From Lentisphaeria bacterium (GTDB taxonomy: Bacteria > Verrucomicrobiota > Lentisphaeria > Victivallales > UBA1829), in contig DPDG01000026.1 in the NCBI GenBank assembly GCA_003526375.1, positions 62,001 to 126,000 of the forward strand: a DNA stretch of 64,000 bases, in the 5' to 3' direction. The position numbers and the translations under genes were made by a program. The notes beneath the pieces were generated by a model. It was not told where the DNA came from, did no database searches, and saw only the letters and a program-made list of their open reading frames with translations. How positions within the stretch are numbered: position 1 is the first letter of the stretch; each line of letters begins with the position of its first letter. Of this stretch, positions 34,177 to 42,389 are shown piece by piece.

Positions 34177-34662
34177 ATGCGTAAGAAAATTATTATACTG
34201 CTGCTGGGATTTCTTCTCATGGTTATGGGATATTATGCTTACTGGAATTTTCCTGTAGCTATTATCACTACAATCATTACAGATTTACAAAAAGAAAGAA
34301 CAACGGATATAGAAATTCCAAAGGCAACCTCTTTAAGTTTTTACTTACAACTGGATAACCCTCCAAAGTTTTCCTTAAACCCCAAGGATATTTATATCAT
34401 ATTAACAAATAAACAAGATAATTCAAAAACATTTATATATGGAAATGATTACCATAATGAGGCTAAAAGAATTTATTTCTCATCATCAAATAAGACATTA
34501 TCCTCAAGTATAAAAGCTACATATTGCCATTATATATCTCCCGGAAAATATAGTATTACAGTTAAGTATGATTTCCCAGCCTCACCTTGTTTTACTTTAA
34601 AATGTCAAATTATTTCAACAGCAAAACATTTAAAAACATTGAAGCGAAACAAGGATAATTAG
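34177..34662 (+). CDS. Orphan membrane-anchored protein of the AT-rich island
   Basis: 161 residues. ATG 34177 has AAAGGA upstream. Residues 5-24 (KIIILLLGFLLMVMGYYAYW) form one membrane segment with a basic N-terminus. The rest is a probable periplasmic beta domain (ATSLSFYLQLDNPPKF, KYSITVKYDFPASPCFTLKC). Codon and base use is strongly AT-biased compared with the rest of the window, which suggests recent transfer. Adjacency to the previous orphan (18 bases) and downstream remnants suggests one acquired unit. It could be an immunity protein to a toxin, although nothing direct shows this. Confidence 0.55.
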   Translation: MRKKIIILLLGFLLMVMGYYAYWNFPVAIITTIITDLQKERTTDIEIPKATSLSFYLQLDNPPKFSLNPKDIYIILTNKQDNSKTFIYGNDYHNEAKRIYFSSSNKTLSSSIKATYCHYISPGKYSITVKYDFPASPCFTLKCQIISTAKHLKTLKRNKDN

Positions 34663-34800
34663 AATATGCTACCAATGGGAAATAATGATTTTTCACGATG
34701 CTGGAATTTCTAGATAATCCTTGATGTAGTTTATTCTGAGAAGTTTTTGTAAGTCTAAATCATATACTTCAAAAGTTACATTAAAATAGGGGTATAATAA

Positions 34801-35255
34801 ATGAGAAAGATGATATTCTGCGGATTTGCTGTTATTCTATTGTTTTTTTTGTGTAAAATTATCTTTCAAGGAGATTTTCCTTATAGGAGGTATACTATGG
34901 CATGTGCTAATAATTTAAGGCATATCTATACTGCCCTCATGCAATACGCAAACCAGAACAAGGGATATTTTCCAGCAGCTAATACAGTTGAGGTATTAAT
35001 TGATGGTAATTTTATACAGAAAAACTTTTTCAAGTGCCCATACTTATTTTTTAAGCACCCAGTATAGATGACATATCTTCATATCTTTTTCTATGTGAGG
35101 GGAAAAGCATTGGAGATGGGATTTTCCCTTTAGCGATGGATAAAAAAAGAAACCACGAAAAGCATCCCATCAATATTCTTTACAGTGATAACTCCAAGCT
35201 TCGGCTTAATGATCTTTGCGTCCAAGTTCATCTGATTGACCCTTCTTTTTATTGA
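34801..35255 (+). pseudogene. Frameshifted pseudopilin-like protein without prepilin leader
   Basis: Frame 1 (34801-35067) starts with an ordinary membrane segment, MRKMIFCGFAVILLFFLCKI. It then has ACANNLRHIYTALMQYANQN with KGYFPAA and FKCPYLFF, the body motifs of the pseudopilin family (CxNNLxQIxxAxxxYAxDNxGxxP). A second frame continues at about 35057 as PSIDDISSYLFLCEG, then KRNHEKHPINILYSDNSKL, matching the usual C-terminal NVLxADGH motif. Loss of one C in the CCC run near 35056-35058 explains the break. The FTLIELL leader is replaced by a plain anchor. AT-rich, in the island. Confidence 0.6.
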
Positions 35256-35347
35256 TGCATTTCAATATAGCACCTGTTTTGAGTTTTGTCAGATGAAATA
35301 TTAACTTTTACAGATTAGTCAATGCGCGTGCCGCGCATACAAAGTTC

Positions 35348-35382
35348 AGCCCTGCGGGTCATCGGATCCGCAGGGCTTTTTT
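35348..35382 (+). terminator. Strong rho-independent terminator closing the island
   Basis: AGCCCTGCGG (35348-35357) pairs with CCGCAGGGCT (35368-35377), followed by a six-T run on the plus strand. Confidence 0.85.
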
Positions 35383-35494
35383 CGATCTGTCCGGCAGAAA
35401 CGCAAGCCGTTTTCCAATTCTTCAGGGAATGATTTTCATAGTATAACTCAGGTGATACTCCATCCCCTTTTTCCGCATTGCCGACTTTGATGTT

Positions 35495-36325
35495 TTATTC
35501 AAATACCGCGTGGCATGGTTGAAAACAACTCACAACTTCATTATCAGTTTCAACAACTGTTTCCAGCAGGATGGAACCGCGTCTCCAAGTCTCCCCCTCT
35601 TTCAGGCGTCCCCCCTTGAATCCTTCATATTTGAAGGAAAAAGTCCATTCCTTCCCATCGCTTCCGGAAACAGCTTTGGCAAGACAACGCTTTACGTCAT
35701 CTGCAATCCGGAGATTCGGCATCGTGTATGTCTGGTAAAATTTAAGTTCGACATACTGGGCTTTTGAACGGGTTCTGCACGTGATTGTAACTTCGTCTCC
35801 CTTTTTCACGGAAACAGGTTTGACCGTCACCGTGCAGGGCGGTTCCTTTACCATGGCAATTGAACTAAAGTGAATCTTTGCGTTATTGACATCCAGCCGA
35901 AAATAATGATTGCGTACTTTCTCCGTCAATTTCGGAGCCGCCGCCAGCGGAATGCAGTAAATTCCACGCGGAATACGGCTGACGACACTGCAAATGCCGA
36001 TGTCAAGATTTGGATTGATCGAAAAAGCATGATACCCCGTTCCAATTCGTTCCGCGGAAACCACATTGATGCAGAGCCACGGAAATTCTTTGGAGACAGG
36101 AATATAAATGCCGGTACTGCCGTTCCCCTCCATGAGAAAGCCATTATCCAGTGATGCAAGTGCCAGTTTATCTTTTTTCTGCCAAGTGAGAATTCCCGGT
36201 TTGTCGGCAACACTGAGCGCCTTTCCGTTTTCAATCCAGAGCGTATCCGCATCCGGACGCTCCACAATCTCAGCACAGACACTCAAGGCGGCACATGCGA
36301 AAACAGCAACCATTGCTTTTTTCAT
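35495..36325 (-). CDS. Secreted protein of unknown function, module 4
   Basis: 276 residues with a signal peptide (MKKAMVAVFACAALSVCA). The mature part looks like two beta domains: residues about 20-160 (with ASLDNGFLMEGNGSTGIYIPV) and an immunoglobulin-like C-terminal domain (TVKPVSVKKGDEVTITCRT). No enzyme motif is recognised. It starts in a four-base overlap with the end of the heparinase gene, so the two are cotranslated, and it may bind the same glycan. It is last in the operon and shares this position with the unrelated secreted protein of module 1. Confidence 0.75.
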   Translation of the reverse strand: MKKAMVAVFACAALSVCAEIVERPDADTLWIENGKALSVADKPGILTWQKKDKLALASLDNGFLMEGNGSTGIYIPVSKEFPWLCINVVSAERIGTGYHAFSINPNLDIGICSVVSRIPRGIYCIPLAAAPKLTEKVRNHYFRLDVNNAKIHFSSIAMVKEPPCTVTVKPVSVKKGDEVTITCRTRSKAQYVELKFYQTYTMPNLRIADDVKRCLAKAVSGSDGKEWTFSFKYEGFKGGRLKEGETWRRGSILLETVVETDNEVVSCFQPCHAVFE

Positions 36326-39300
36326 TTTTCAAAACTCCTTTCTGTTGTTGTCATCAGCTCAATAATGGAATCCTTCCAGTCCGGAAAGACCTGAAAGCGC
36401 ATACCGGTTTTGACGCCAGCCTTCACCAAGTCTACAGGCTCACACAGGGACCAGCGGAAACTGCTGTCATGGCGCATATCGACATTCTCAAGGGTAAAAA
36501 TCAACCCGAGTTCAGGAAAGGTGACTTTCGAGCCGGATAGATAATGCGTCAGCTCCCCACCCTTTCCGGTTTCCGTACCGGAAAACTGATTTCCCCGCAA
36601 CAGTTTCTCCCCGCGTCCCATGTTGTCCCTGACCTCTCCACGGTGATCGATAAAGAATGGGGCATTTGCCAAATGAACAAGAGTCAGCTTTCCCTGCCGC
36701 TCTATTCTTTCCACCGTATATGCTTCGCGGCGTTTACCCCGGTTATAAGCGGCAATTACAGTATGTCCTTTAAGCACGTCACCCTCCGGCCAGTTTTCCG
36801 CGCCGGTAAGAACCAATACCGAACGGGACGGATCTCCGGAAATATCCCCTTCAAGCCGCTCAAGTCGTCCAGTCAAAGTTCCGCTGCCGTTTCCAATCAG
36901 AGTCCGACCGCGCCAAATCAGTTTCGTCCCGCCGGACACCGCAACATACTTTACCTTGCCTTTTGAATTGATACGAATCAAAGCTGCACGGGCATCCGTC
37001 AAAAAGAGCTCGCCATCCCATGCAGTCATCTCCGAAAACGGCTGCCAGACAACAATATCGCGGGAACCGTCGGCAAAAAGAATCTCCACTGCGCTTTTGT
37101 ATTGGTTGACATGATCGTCGCACGGGATTTTCGACACGCCGGCAAACAGCGGTTTCTCTTTCTCCGCATGGAAACTGTAACATTGAATGTAACAGTCGGA
37201 CAATCCCTGCTTCGACTGAGCGCGCAGCCCTGCATAATGAATCGCATTTTCAAACTGAAAACGATATTTCCGCTCCCGTCCATTGAAAACCTCCCGGATC
37301 GTGACGGGGTAATGCCCTTCAGCGCGGACGGCTTTTGCGCTTCTGTTCAAAAAGCCATGAATGGAAAGCACATGCGGCTCCACAAGCATTTCCTGTAAGG
37401 GCAGAACCGTTTTCGGCGCCCAGGCGGCGTAATCGAAAAGCCACGCATGTCTCCAGCTTCCCCGGACGTCTCCTCCGAGGTTTACATTGTTCAGGACACG
37501 TCTCGGCTGAAAAATATCAGCGGCATTCATTTTAAAACTGTTTGCCGTATCGTCCGGCAGATCTTCCAGATGTCTGTAATCCCTGCCACGCGTCAGCGTA
37601 CTGTCGATCTCCCTGCCGCGCGAATGGAACAGCAGAAGATGACGATGTCCACCCGATACGGAGAAGAAATCCACCAGATAAGGTGTTCCATCCGGACGAG
37701 TGACGGCGGCAAAAGCACGTTTATAAAGCCTGATTCCCTGATAAGATTTCGCGTTCATATCGATTCCATCAGCCTCAACAAACTGGAATATTTTCTCTGG
37801 GAATCTCCCGGTACGGGCAACCAGATTACCGTAAGGAGCGCGACGATCCCCCTGTCCCCCGCGATATGCGGCATACCATCCGTTTTCCGCCCAGTATTCA
37901 TCAATGATCAGCGTATTCTTCGTCAACCCGGTTGTCATATCCTGTAAAGAAAAACCGCGCGGACGGGTATCCTCCGTCACAAATGGAGCTGGATACTTCA
38001 ACGCCCTGAACTTTTCCGCATCAGGAACCTTGTCCGTCAGGTCCACGGTCTGGCGGGTATCGCCATAGTGCTCCAGCATGGGAATACCGCGATAAAAAAG
38101 TTGAATGCCGAGCATATCGTCATGCGAATGCCCCGAGACGCGGTCGTGCTGGAAAAAAAGTTCCATGCGTTTGTCCGCCGCACCGGCGCGGATGATGGAA
38201 AGTCCAAAACCGCCGAACTCCTCACCGGGAACCGTCTTTTCAGGCACAGGCTTCGTAATCCAATACTGAGAAGGATGGTCATCGCCATATGGAGCATTCC
38301 CCCCTCGAACCAGACTCGCCCTCAGGCGCGTCATCCCCGCATAACGCAGGAACGGATTCATCCGCAGGTATTCCGGGTCCTCGGCAAGCCCGGAACTACG
38401 GAACAGTCCCCACATGCCGCCGACCATGCCGGAGTAGGCAACGCTGCCCTCGGTGCTGATCCCGTCATGAAAATTTTCATTATAAAGAAAATCTTCCATG
38501 ATCTTCAGGAAGCCGCCGTAAAGATATTCATCCTGCAATACAATTCCAAGGCTGTTCAGCACGGGAGCATACATTCCGATACCGTTCCCCATACACTGTT
38601 TCGCGCCATACGCACGGAACAGCAGGCTCCCCTCCTCAAACAGTTTCTTTCTGACCAGTTCCCTTCTGCCGTTCCAGCTTTTCGAAGGCTCCACCATCAT
38701 ATACGCATGGGCAAGATTATTGAAATAAACCGCCTCCATCGGTGTGCGGAAATTGTTTTCGGAAGCGGCAAGCCGCGCCGGTCCCAGCCAACCGTGATAA
38801 CCCGAATCATGCTGCGCCGCTTTTGCAAGCAGCTCACTGCGAGGTTGCGGCTCCATGCTGGAATGTCCCATCCAGGGATAGGATGGAAGGACTTTCGCAA
38901 ATGCCTCCAGAACGGCAATGACTCTTTCCGCATAACGTTCGTCTCCCGTCGCATAATATGCTTTTGCAAGACTCGGAAGCACACCGCCGCTCCAAGTTCC
39001 GCAAAGGGACTGAATCCGCTCTTTGGCAAGATAATTCTCCGGATATGCCTTAACCGGTCCCGGAAGCCGGATCGGTTTCACATGCGGAGACAGGTAATAT
39101 TTCCGGGCATATTTCCTTCCGGAATAATCCAGAAAGAAATCGCTCCCCTGCGAACCGAACTCCGAAAGCTCCTTCCCCGTCTGCATGCAATAGATCCGAT
39201 CGGGATCATTCACAAGATCATAACGGAACCACTTGCCGGAGAGCCCGCAGAAAGGGCATCCCCCCTGATGATAAGATGAACTGTAAGCCGCAGTTTCCGT

Positions 39301-39507
39301 CAGTACGGGTGCAGGCGGCTCTTTCGGCACCAGGGATGCAAGTTTTTCAGGTGACAGTTTCAGATACGCTTCCGCTGCGGCAATCGTTTTCCGGTCCATG
39401 GAACGTTTTTCCGGTACCGGATACAGCGTTGCAGGAATCTTCATCTTCAGCTCTCCGGCACCCCCGGAAAGACAGAGAACGGCAAGAACCCCAAGAACCA
39501 TTTTCAT
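36322..39507 (-). CDS. Secreted heparinase II/III-family lyase, module 4
   Basis: 1061 residues. After a signal peptide (MKMVLGVLAVLCLSGGAG) comes a short region with CPFCG. An alpha/alpha toroid follows at about residues 170-420 (LAKAYYATGDERYAERVI, NGIGMYAPVLNSLGIV, and the family motif FHDGISTEGSVAYSGMV). A beta-sandwich region begins near FFQHDRVSGHSHDDMLGIQLFY, where the histidines are typical metal or catalytic positions. Such enzymes cleave uronic-acid polysaccharides (heparan, alginate and others) by elimination. The exact substrate is unknown. It overlaps both neighbours by four bases (ATGA), placing pseudopilin, lyase and secreted protein in one operon. Confidence 0.85.
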   Translation of the reverse strand: MKMVLGVLAVLCLSGGAGELKMKIPATLYPVPEKRSMDRKTIAAAEAYLKLSPEKLASLVPKEPPAPVLTETAAYSSSYHQGGCPFCGLSGKWFRYDLVNDPDRIYCMQTGKELSEFGSQGSDFFLDYSGRKYARKYYLSPHVKPIRLPGPVKAYPENYLAKERIQSLCGTWSGGVLPSLAKAYYATGDERYAERVIAVLEAFAKVLPSYPWMGHSSMEPQPRSELLAKAAQHDSGYHGWLGPARLAASENNFRTPMEAVYFNNLAHAYMMVEPSKSWNGRRELVRKKLFEEGSLLFRAYGAKQCMGNGIGMYAPVLNSLGIVLQDEYLYGGFLKIMEDFLYNENFHDGISTEGSVAYSGMVGGMWGLFRSSGLAEDPEYLRMNPFLRYAGMTRLRASLVRGGNAPYGDDHPSQYWITKPVPEKTVPGEEFGGFGLSIIRAGAADKRMELFFQHDRVSGHSHDDMLGIQLFYRGIPMLEHYGDTRQTVDLTDKVPDAEKFRALKYPAPFVTEDTRPRGFSLQDMTTGLTKNTLIIDEYWAENGWYAAYRGGQGDRRAPYGNLVARTGRFPEKIFQFVEADGIDMNAKSYQGIRLYKRAFAAVTRPDGTPYLVDFFSVSGGHRHLLLFHSRGREIDSTLTRGRDYRHLEDLPDDTANSFKMNAADIFQPRRVLNNVNLGGDVRGSWRHAWLFDYAAWAPKTVLPLQEMLVEPHVLSIHGFLNRSAKAVRAEGHYPVTIREVFNGRERKYRFQFENAIHYAGLRAQSKQGLSDCYIQCYSFHAEKEKPLFAGVSKIPCDDHVNQYKSAVEILFADGSRDIVVWQPFSEMTAWDGELFLTDARAALIRINSKGKVKYVAVSGGTKLIWRGRTLIGNGSGTLTGRLERLEGDISGDPSRSVLVLTGAENWPEGDVLKGHTVIAAYNRGKRREAYTVERIERQGKLTLVHLANAPFFIDHRGEVRDNMGRGEKLLRGNQFSGTETGKGGELTHYLSGSKVTFPELGLIFTLENVDMRHDSSFRWSLCEPVDLVKAGVKTGMRFQVFPDWKDSIIELMTTTERSFEK

Positions 39508-40202
39508 TTATTCACCCCTTCTTTCAGTTGAGAATCCAAATTCAATTTCGACTGTGGATTCTTTACTTTGTCCACATGTCCGTCGTAATAACCGATGTTG
39601 AGAACACCCTTGGAATATTTCTTAAAAGCAGTATCATGCTGATAGACAACCCCTCTGCCGTGGCGTCCTCCGATATTGGCAAAACTCATATAGTCCGCTA
39701 CCTGTGACCCAAGTCTTCCTGAATCAAGCTGCACCATGAAAGCAGACGGCTTGACTATGGATGCCTGTTTAATTAAAGGGCACGATGAACTGTTGAGACT
39801 GCCGGTAACGTAATTCCTGATATAATGGGTGTATGCAAACAAACCGTCATGGTAAGTCCCCCACGGGGTTTTCTCGGTAGCACAGACATACAGAGGAAGC
39901 TTCTTCATTCCATTCTTATCAAATGAAATCCCGGAATTCGTTTCCGGCTTCAGAAAAAGCCGGTAAACATATTTCTGGTAAGAATCTCCGTTGGAATAGA
40001 AGTTAACCGGCATGACATAACTGCAGTAGGCATCCGCATAATGACTGTCGAACAACATCTGCTGTCGGAGATTATTAACGCAGGCGATACTCCGTGCCGT
40101 TTCTTTCGCCGCATTCAACGCCGGCAGCAGCATCCCCGCCAGAATCGCAATAATCGCAATCACGATGAGAAGCTCGATCAAGGTGAAAATCCTTGTTTTC
40201 AT
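39504..40202 (-). CDS. Type II secretion/type IV pseudopilin-like protein, module 4
   Basis: 232 residues from ATG 40202. Leader MKTRI, then FTLIELLIVIAIIAILAG and MLLPALNAAKETA. The globular part has CVNNLRQQMLFDSHYADAY and ends with GVLNIGYYDGHVDKV. The residue before the predicted cleavage is isoleucine. The open frame extends 141 codons upstream through repeat B and a decayed leader copy, but this start matches the leader consensus of the family. Its stop overlaps the heparinase start. It presumably sits in the inner membrane and assembles into a pseudopilus; the role with the lyase is inferred. Confidence 0.88.
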   Translation of the reverse strand: MKTRIFTLIELLIVIAIIAILAGMLLPALNAAKETARSIACVNNLRQQMLFDSHYADAYCSYVMPVNFYSNGDSYQKYVYRLFLKPETNSGISFDKNGMKKLPLYVCATEKTPWGTYHDGLFAYTHYIRNYVTGSLNSSSCPLIKQASIVKPSAFMVQLDSGRLGSQVADYMSFANIGGRHGRGVVYQHDTAFKKYSKGVLNIGYYDGHVDKVKNPQSKLNLDSQLKEGVNK

Positions 40203-40316
40203 TCTTGAAATAAGAACAGAAGAACAAGGAACACGGAAGGAAGAAGCAGAAAAACATTGGAACAATTCAACATTAAAACAATTCAGCAATCGAAGGAAGA
40301 AAGAAGGGCGGAACTG
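40203..40316 (-). repeat. Leader-associated repeat, copy B1 (upstream of module 4 pseudopilin)
   Basis: It carries ATTGGAACAATTCAAC (40256-40271) and ATTAAAACAATTCAGC (40272-40287), then AATCGAAGGAAGAAAG, in the same order as copies A1 and A2 about 27.5 kb away. Confidence 0.75.
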
Positions 40317-40365
40317 GCAACATACTGCCCTATATTGCTGCTGCCGGAGTGAAATACCGCTTTTA

Positions 40366-40470
40366 CAACTTTTCCTCGTCAGGAACTTGATCAGAGTGAA
40401 AATCCTTGTTTTCATCCTTGAAGTGAGAACAGAAGAACAAGGCAGGACACGGATTGACTGCGTCCTCTGT
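40366..40470 (-). repeat. Decayed prepilin-leader copy B2
   Basis: The minus-strand frame reads MKTRIFTLIKFLTRKSCKSG, from ATG at about 40421. The leader is followed by RKSCK, as in copy A2 (RKICK), instead of the hydrophobic helix. The DNA upstream (CTTGAAGTGAGAACAGAAG) matches that of the functional gene. The 16-base repeats are missing here, so B2 looks like an internal-deletion form. Confidence 0.7.
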
Positions 40471-40621
40471 CGAGAGTCATTTGCTGCATGACAGGATTCT
40501 GAAATCATATTCGGCCTTATCCTTTGGCTCATGTTCTCCAAGCGGTTGCGGAACGAACACCCCATTCTCTCATTTTCCTTCCCGGACCGTAAAGTAAAAA
40601 CCCTGTGCTCCCAGCTCATTT

Positions 40622-41725
40622 TCACTCCTCCCCTTCCTCTTCTTTTTTTAAGATTTCAACCTGATACAGACGCTTCAATACCGGCACGGCAGGGTCCGTC
40701 ATCTTCGCGGAGAGGTAATTCACCGCATCCGCCGCCATCTCATGCAACGGCATCTTGATATAATGAAACGGAATCCGGTAGGTCTGGTAAAGATAGGCGA
40801 TGTCGTCGAAACAGAGCAGCTCAAGATCATCCGGCACACGGATGCCGAGACGCATGCACGCAAGAAACGTCGGCACCGCAAGACTTCCGTTCGGAATGAA
40901 CAGCGCAGTGAAATTCCTCCGCTTTTCTTTCAGGAACGATTCGATCCTGTCCGCATAATACGCATCGGAACAACCGGGCTTGACGCAACAGGTCAGTTCC
41001 GGGTCGAACTCATGCAACTCCATCGCATCCAGATATCCCGACTCACGCAGTCCCGTCGAGGCGCTGCCCTCCGCAGGCACCGCTATCACGCCGATCCTCT
41101 CATGGCCGAGTCCCCGCACAAAACGTACCGCCTTCTCCGACTCGTAGCGGTAATTCACCGAAACATAAGCGATCTTTTCATGCGCAAAAATACGGTTGAA
41201 AAGAATCGTCTCGATTCCGGCGCTCTGAAGCATCAGGAGCTCCTCGCGCGAGCCGTTGTAACACAACAGCAGCAGCGCATCCACGAAATCTCTGCCCAAC
41301 AGTCCGAAATCCTTGCCGCCGACAACGCTCAGACGCAGATTGCGCTCATTGCAGACAGGCAGAACGGACGCCATGATCTTGGAGTCATACCAGTTTTCCT
41401 TGTTGTCATCCTGCATCAGGATGTTGATCCCGATCGTCCGGATCGCGTTTTTCTCCGGGGCCTTCTCCTCCACATGGTTCCGCACGAACGTCCCCTTCCC
41501 CGCGCGCTTCACCACGATCCCCCGGTTCTCCAGAAGATTCAGCCCCACGCGCACGGAAGAACGGCTGATCCCGAACTGTTCCGCAAGCAGATTTTCCGGT
41601 GGAATCTGTTCGCCGGGCGCCAGCTCGCCGCGCCGGATCGACTCCTCCAGCTCTTTTACAAGCTGGGAATAGACCACTTCGCTGTTCCTTTTCAATGAAG
41701 ATCTTTTTATCATGACATCCAGCAT
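40622..41725 (-). CDS. GntR-family regulator with LacI-like sensor, module 4
   Basis: 367 residues. The N-terminal winged helix has VVYSQLVKELEESIRRGELAPGEQIPPE, then LAEQFGISRSSVRVGLNLLE and RAGKGTFVRNH. The sensor domain follows (IGINILMQDDNKENWYDSK, LELLCFDDIAYLYQTYRIPFHYIKMPLHEM), the same two-part layout as the GntR of module 3. ATG 41725 has AAAAGG seven bases upstream. A perfect CATACATGTATG palindrome lies 14 bases before the start and is a likely autoregulatory operator. It probably controls the pseudopilin-heparinase operon downstream. Confidence 0.9.
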   Translation of the reverse strand: MLDVMIKRSSLKRNSEVVYSQLVKELEESIRRGELAPGEQIPPENLLAEQFGISRSSVRVGLNLLENRGIVVKRAGKGTFVRNHVEEKAPEKNAIRTIGINILMQDDNKENWYDSKIMASVLPVCNERNLRLSVVGGKDFGLLGRDFVDALLLLCYNGSREELLMLQSAGIETILFNRIFAHEKIAYVSVNYRYESEKAVRFVRGLGHERIGVIAVPAEGSASTGLRESGYLDAMELHEFDPELTCCVKPGCSDAYYADRIESFLKEKRRNFTALFIPNGSLAVPTFLACMRLGIRVPDDLELLCFDDIAYLYQTYRIPFHYIKMPLHEMAADAVNYLSAKMTDPAVPVLKRLYQVEILKKEEEGEE

Positions 41726-41738
41726 AAGACGACCTTTT

Positions 41739-41750
41739 CATACATGTATG
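41739..41750. promoter_or_regulatory. Candidate GntR operator
   Basis: CATACATGTATG is a perfect 12-base palindrome of the TACATGTA type, lying between the GntR start and the AT-rich origin region. Confidence 0.5.
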
Positions 41751-41989
41751 TTATTCTTGTATATTAATTATACGCATACCGCCGAAAAAAACAAGAGGGA
41801 AAACCAGGAAAAATTGAAAAAAATGAGATTTTTCAATGGAAAGGCACCTCCGGCGGCAAACGTGTCCCGCCGCTTCCGGCAGACAAGCCCGGAAGCAGCC
41901 CCTGCCAAGTTCTTCCTGCCGCCACTCCTTGCAACAGCGCGAAAACATCCGTCCCTGCAATGTCAAGGGGGGAAACCTGATATTTTGAA

Positions 41990-42389
41990 AATAAAAAACT
42001 CTCGAAAATCTGATATCGAACTTGCATATTCCGGAAAAGGGTACAGATTACATAATATAGTCCGCAGGGACTGGTGCACAGAATGTTAATAACTTGTTGA
42101 TAAGTATTCCTCTTGAGTCTATAAATTGTTGGAAACTCCGGCTTTGCCGCGATCTTCAAAAAAAAGATGAAAAAAATGGGAAAAAGGACTTGACTTTTTT
42201 ACCGTCCATTCCGGAAAAAACTTTCCAGAACCATTTTTTCAGCCTCAAAATCGGGGCTGTTTCATTTTGAGGCTGTCAAGGGGTCTTTCGAAAAAAAAGA
42301 TGAAAAAATTTTGATTTTTTCACTGGCATTTTCACTACTTTATGTGTTATTATGCATTCCCTGCGGTAAAATGTTGATAAGTCGGTTTT
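41990..42389. other. Candidate chromosomal replication origin (oriC)
   Basis: The AT-rich intergenic region directly before dnaA contains three sites close to the reverse DnaA-box consensus TGTGGATAA: TGTTAATAA (42084-42092), TGTTGATAA (42095-42103) and TGTTGATAA (42372-42380). Two copies of an A-rich element (AAAAAAAGATGAAAAAA near 42160 and 42293) could serve as unwinding sequence. Genes on both sides point away from the region. The boxes differ from the E. coli consensus by one or two bases, so they are candidates only. Confidence 0.5.
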
